A stretch of 64,000 nt of DNA from Mycobacterium scrofulaceum. GTDB taxonomy: Bacteria > Actinomycetota > Actinomycetes > Mycobacteriales > Mycobacteriaceae. The translations under genes and the position numbers were made by a program. Below, one piece after another: positions 62,516-64,000 of this stretch (position 1 is its first letter; each line of letters starts with the position of its first letter). The DNA lies in assembly GCF_001667885.1 (NCBI RefSeq), contig NZ_LZJW01000058.1, positions 21,520 through 85,519 on the forward strand, in the 5' to 3' direction. A model generated the notes under the pieces. It had not been told where the DNA came from. It worked only from the letters and a program-made list of their open reading frames with translations, and did no database searches.

Positions 62516-63394
62516 ATGAACCAGTCGCAATCAGCGAGCGACCAGGTCGCCGACGCCTGGCGTCGTCACCGCCCCTACCTGGTCAACCTCGCCTACCAGA
62601 TGCTCGGCGACATCGGTGATGCGGAAGATGTTGCGCAGGAAGCGTTTCTGCGGCTGTCGCGGGCCGAGGTCGGTGAGATCGAGGACGTCCGGGGCTGGCT
62701 GACGGTGGTGGCCAGCCGACTTTGCCTCGACCAGGTGCGCTCGGCCCGCGCCCGCTACGAACGGCTAGGTGACGTCGCAGAGCGGCCGGCACCGCACCGC
62801 TCCGATCCGGCCGACCGGGTCACGCTCGACGACGAAATCCGCGCCGCGTTGCTCGAGGTGTTACGCAGGCTCAGTCCGGGGGAGCGGGTGGCCTTCGTCT
62901 TGCACGACGTGTTCGGCGTCCCGTTCGACTCGATCTCCGAGACGGTGGGCCGCCCGGTCGGTACGTGCCGGCAGCTGGCGCGGCGCGCGCGGGCGAAATT
63001 CGTTGCGGCTCAACCCACAACGAACGTGGTGGCCTCGACCGAGCATCAGCTCGTCACCGAAAGATTCATCACCGCGTGCGCCAACGGTGACCTTGCCGGG
63101 TTGGCAGCGGTGCTGGATCCGACGGTGTGGGGCGTCGGCACGATCCTCGCCGACCCGGCGCCGCCCCCGCAGATCAACCACGGGCCGGATGCGGTGGCGA
63201 CCAACCTGCTGCGGTACCTGTGGCCGGACGTGACGCTGGTCAGCGGCCCCGTCGGGCAACCCGTGCTGCTGGCCTTCAGCCAGCGCCGGCTGTTTGCCGT
63301 CATCGTGCTGACGATCCGCGGGTCAAGGGTGGCCAAGCTCGAGGCGATCGCCGACCCGTCCGCGCGGACGGGCAATGCCGCCGAGAGGGCCTAG
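62516..63394 (+). CDS. ECF sigma factor with SnoaL-like C-terminal domain (SigI/SigJ type)
   Basis: A 292-residue ECF sigma factor. Region 2 (about residues 15-80) contains LVNLAYQMLGDIGDAEDVAQEAFLRL and GWLTVVASRLCLDQVRSARAR; region 4 (about 110-165) contains LLEVLRRLSPGERVAFVLHDVFGVPFDSISETVGRPVGTCRQLARRAR. The remaining about 120 residues form a SnoaL-like domain that in ECF41 factors replaces an anti-sigma factor. It is divergent from the NmrA-like/deazaflavin operon, the likely target. It resembles M. tuberculosis SigI but I do not assign the symbol. Confidence 0.9.
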   Translation: MNQSQSASDQVADAWRRHRPYLVNLAYQMLGDIGDAEDVAQEAFLRLSRAEVGEIEDVRGWLTVVASRLCLDQVRSARARYERLGDVAERPAPHRSDPADRVTLDDEIRAALLEVLRRLSPGERVAFVLHDVFGVPFDSISETVGRPVGTCRQLARRARAKFVAAQPTTNVVASTEHQLVTERFITACANGDLAGLAAVLDPTVWGVGTILADPAPPPQINHGPDAVATNLLRYLWPDVTLVSGPVGQPVLLAFSQRRLFAVIVLTIRGSRVAKLEAIADPSARTGNAAERA

Positions 63395-64000
63395 CCCGGC
63401 CGCTGGTTATCCGAGCGGGCCGCGAAGTAGCCGGCGATGGTCGCGGTGACTTCGAGGAACTTTCGCCGCGTGGCGGCCGACATCTCGTGGCTCACATCGA
63501 TGACGCCGCCGGGCCGAAGGTGCGGGTCGAAGGGCACCTCGATCACCGGCCGGCCGTGGTCGGTGAATTCCCGGGCCAACTGCGCGCGCGTGCGCTTGTC
63601 GGCGTGGCCGTCGGAATCGTTGAGCACCACGACGCTGCTCTGCAGCAGACTTTCGAAGCCCTGGTCCGCCAGCCACTCCATGGTCCTGGCGGCCGCGGAT
63701 GCGCCGTCGGCCCACGGCGACGAGACCACGATCAACGCGTCCAAATCCCGCAGCACCTCCTGGGTGACCGGCGCGTCCATCGTCGAACCGCAGTCGATGA
63801 CCGAGATCGCGAAGTGGCGGTCCAAGCGCAGCGCCGCCTCCCGGTAAATGGCGGCGTCGAGCACCCGGCGGGGACCCGACGCCGGCTCGCCGCCGAGGAC
63901 ATACAGGCCGGCGGAGTTACGTCCCACGCGGGCAACCACATCGCCGAAGGACTGCAAATTCTTGTCGGCGGTCAGCTCCCAGAACGAGCCGGTGGTCGCC
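63391..64000 (-). CDS. MinD-like ATPase, 5' end beyond the window (Rv3860-like position)
   Basis: The C-terminal 202 or so residues of a SIMIBI-class protein; the frame is open through the window edge (reading GSFWELTADKNLQSFGDVVARVGRN), so the P-loop is not visible. FAISVIDCGSTMDAPVTQEVL is Walker B-like, SVVVLNDSDGHADKRTRAQLA the specificity loop and VIEVPFDPHLRPGGVIDV a block shared with the ESX MinD-like proteins. Its place beyond whiB6 and its orientation fit Rv3860. It overlaps the sigma factor end by 4 nt. Confidence 0.85.
   Translation of the reverse strand, partial: ATTGSFWELTADKNLQSFGDVVARVGRNSAGLYVLGGEPASGPRRVLDAAIYREAALRLDRHFAISVIDCGSTMDAPVTQEVLRDLDALIVVSSPWADGASAAARTMEWLADQGFESLLQSSVVVLNDSDGHADKRTRAQLAREFTDHGRPVIEVPFDPHLRPGGVIDVSHEMSAATRRKFLEVTATIAGYFAARSDNQRPG

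Overview
This is a GC-rich mycobacterial chromosome segment. The evidence is a PE/PPE pair, a type VII (ESX) secretion locus, a mycolic acid cyclopropane synthase, a WS/DGAT acyltransferase, three F420-type luciferase-like oxidoreductases, two deazaflavin nitroreductase-family proteins and a WhiB protein. The ESX-2 type of locus, combined with an apparent loss of ESX-1, suggests a slow-growing non-tuberculous species of the Mycobacterium avium complex type. The species call is inference. I saw no tRNA, rRNA, CRISPR array, insertion sequence or phage gene.

Positions 1-16800 hold mostly metabolic and regulatory genes: a tandem-domain TetR regulator, three methyltransferases (one next to a MetV/MetF-like folate protein), a SulP transporter, two F420-type LLM oxidoreductases, a 2-hydroxyacid dehydrogenase, a formate/nitrite-type channel, an anti-sigma-like ATPase, a WS/DGAT, MalQ and PhoU. 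Positions 16800-29500 carry an MHS-type transporter, a hemerythrin-like protein, a cyclopropane synthase, a form II CO dehydrogenase-like coxL-coxM-coxS operon followed by an SCO6745-family gene, an ACMSD-like amidohydrolase, an MFS efflux pump and a Nudix hydrolase. Positions 29500-46200 carry a large PLP amino acid decarboxylase, a PadR regulator, a SnoaL/LLM pair, two membrane proteins, an ssuB-ssuA-ssuC sulfonate importer whose permease seems to start with CTG, a ctaD oxidase gene with a DosR-box-like upstream site, an FAD oxidase, an Eis-like acetyltransferase, and an autoregulated-looking TetR/acyl-CoA dehydrogenase operon.

Positions 46300-61000 are the centrepiece. An orphan PrrB-like histidine kinase precedes an ESX-2 locus in the order PE36, PPE69, esxD, esxC, espG2, MinD-like ATPase, eccD2, mycP2, eccE2, eccA2. 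Gene lengths match the M. tuberculosis ESX-2 genes closely, but eccB2 and eccC2, which belong directly upstream of the PE gene, are absent. Only 67 bp beyond eccA2 lie an FHA/HTH regulator (espM position) and a divergent whiB6. In M. tuberculosis the whole ESX-1 locus separates eccA2 from espM-whiB6, so the layout reads as a clean ESX-1 deletion that kept the ESX-1 regulators and joined them to an ESX-2 locus lacking its ATPase.

Positions 61000-64000 hold a deazaflavin reductase and an NmrA-like epimerase divergent from a SnoaL-tailed ECF sigma factor, with an inverted repeat between them. The window ends inside a second MinD-like gene (Rv3860-like position). Start codons were chosen mainly from ribosome binding sites and family N-termini; uncertain ones are flagged.
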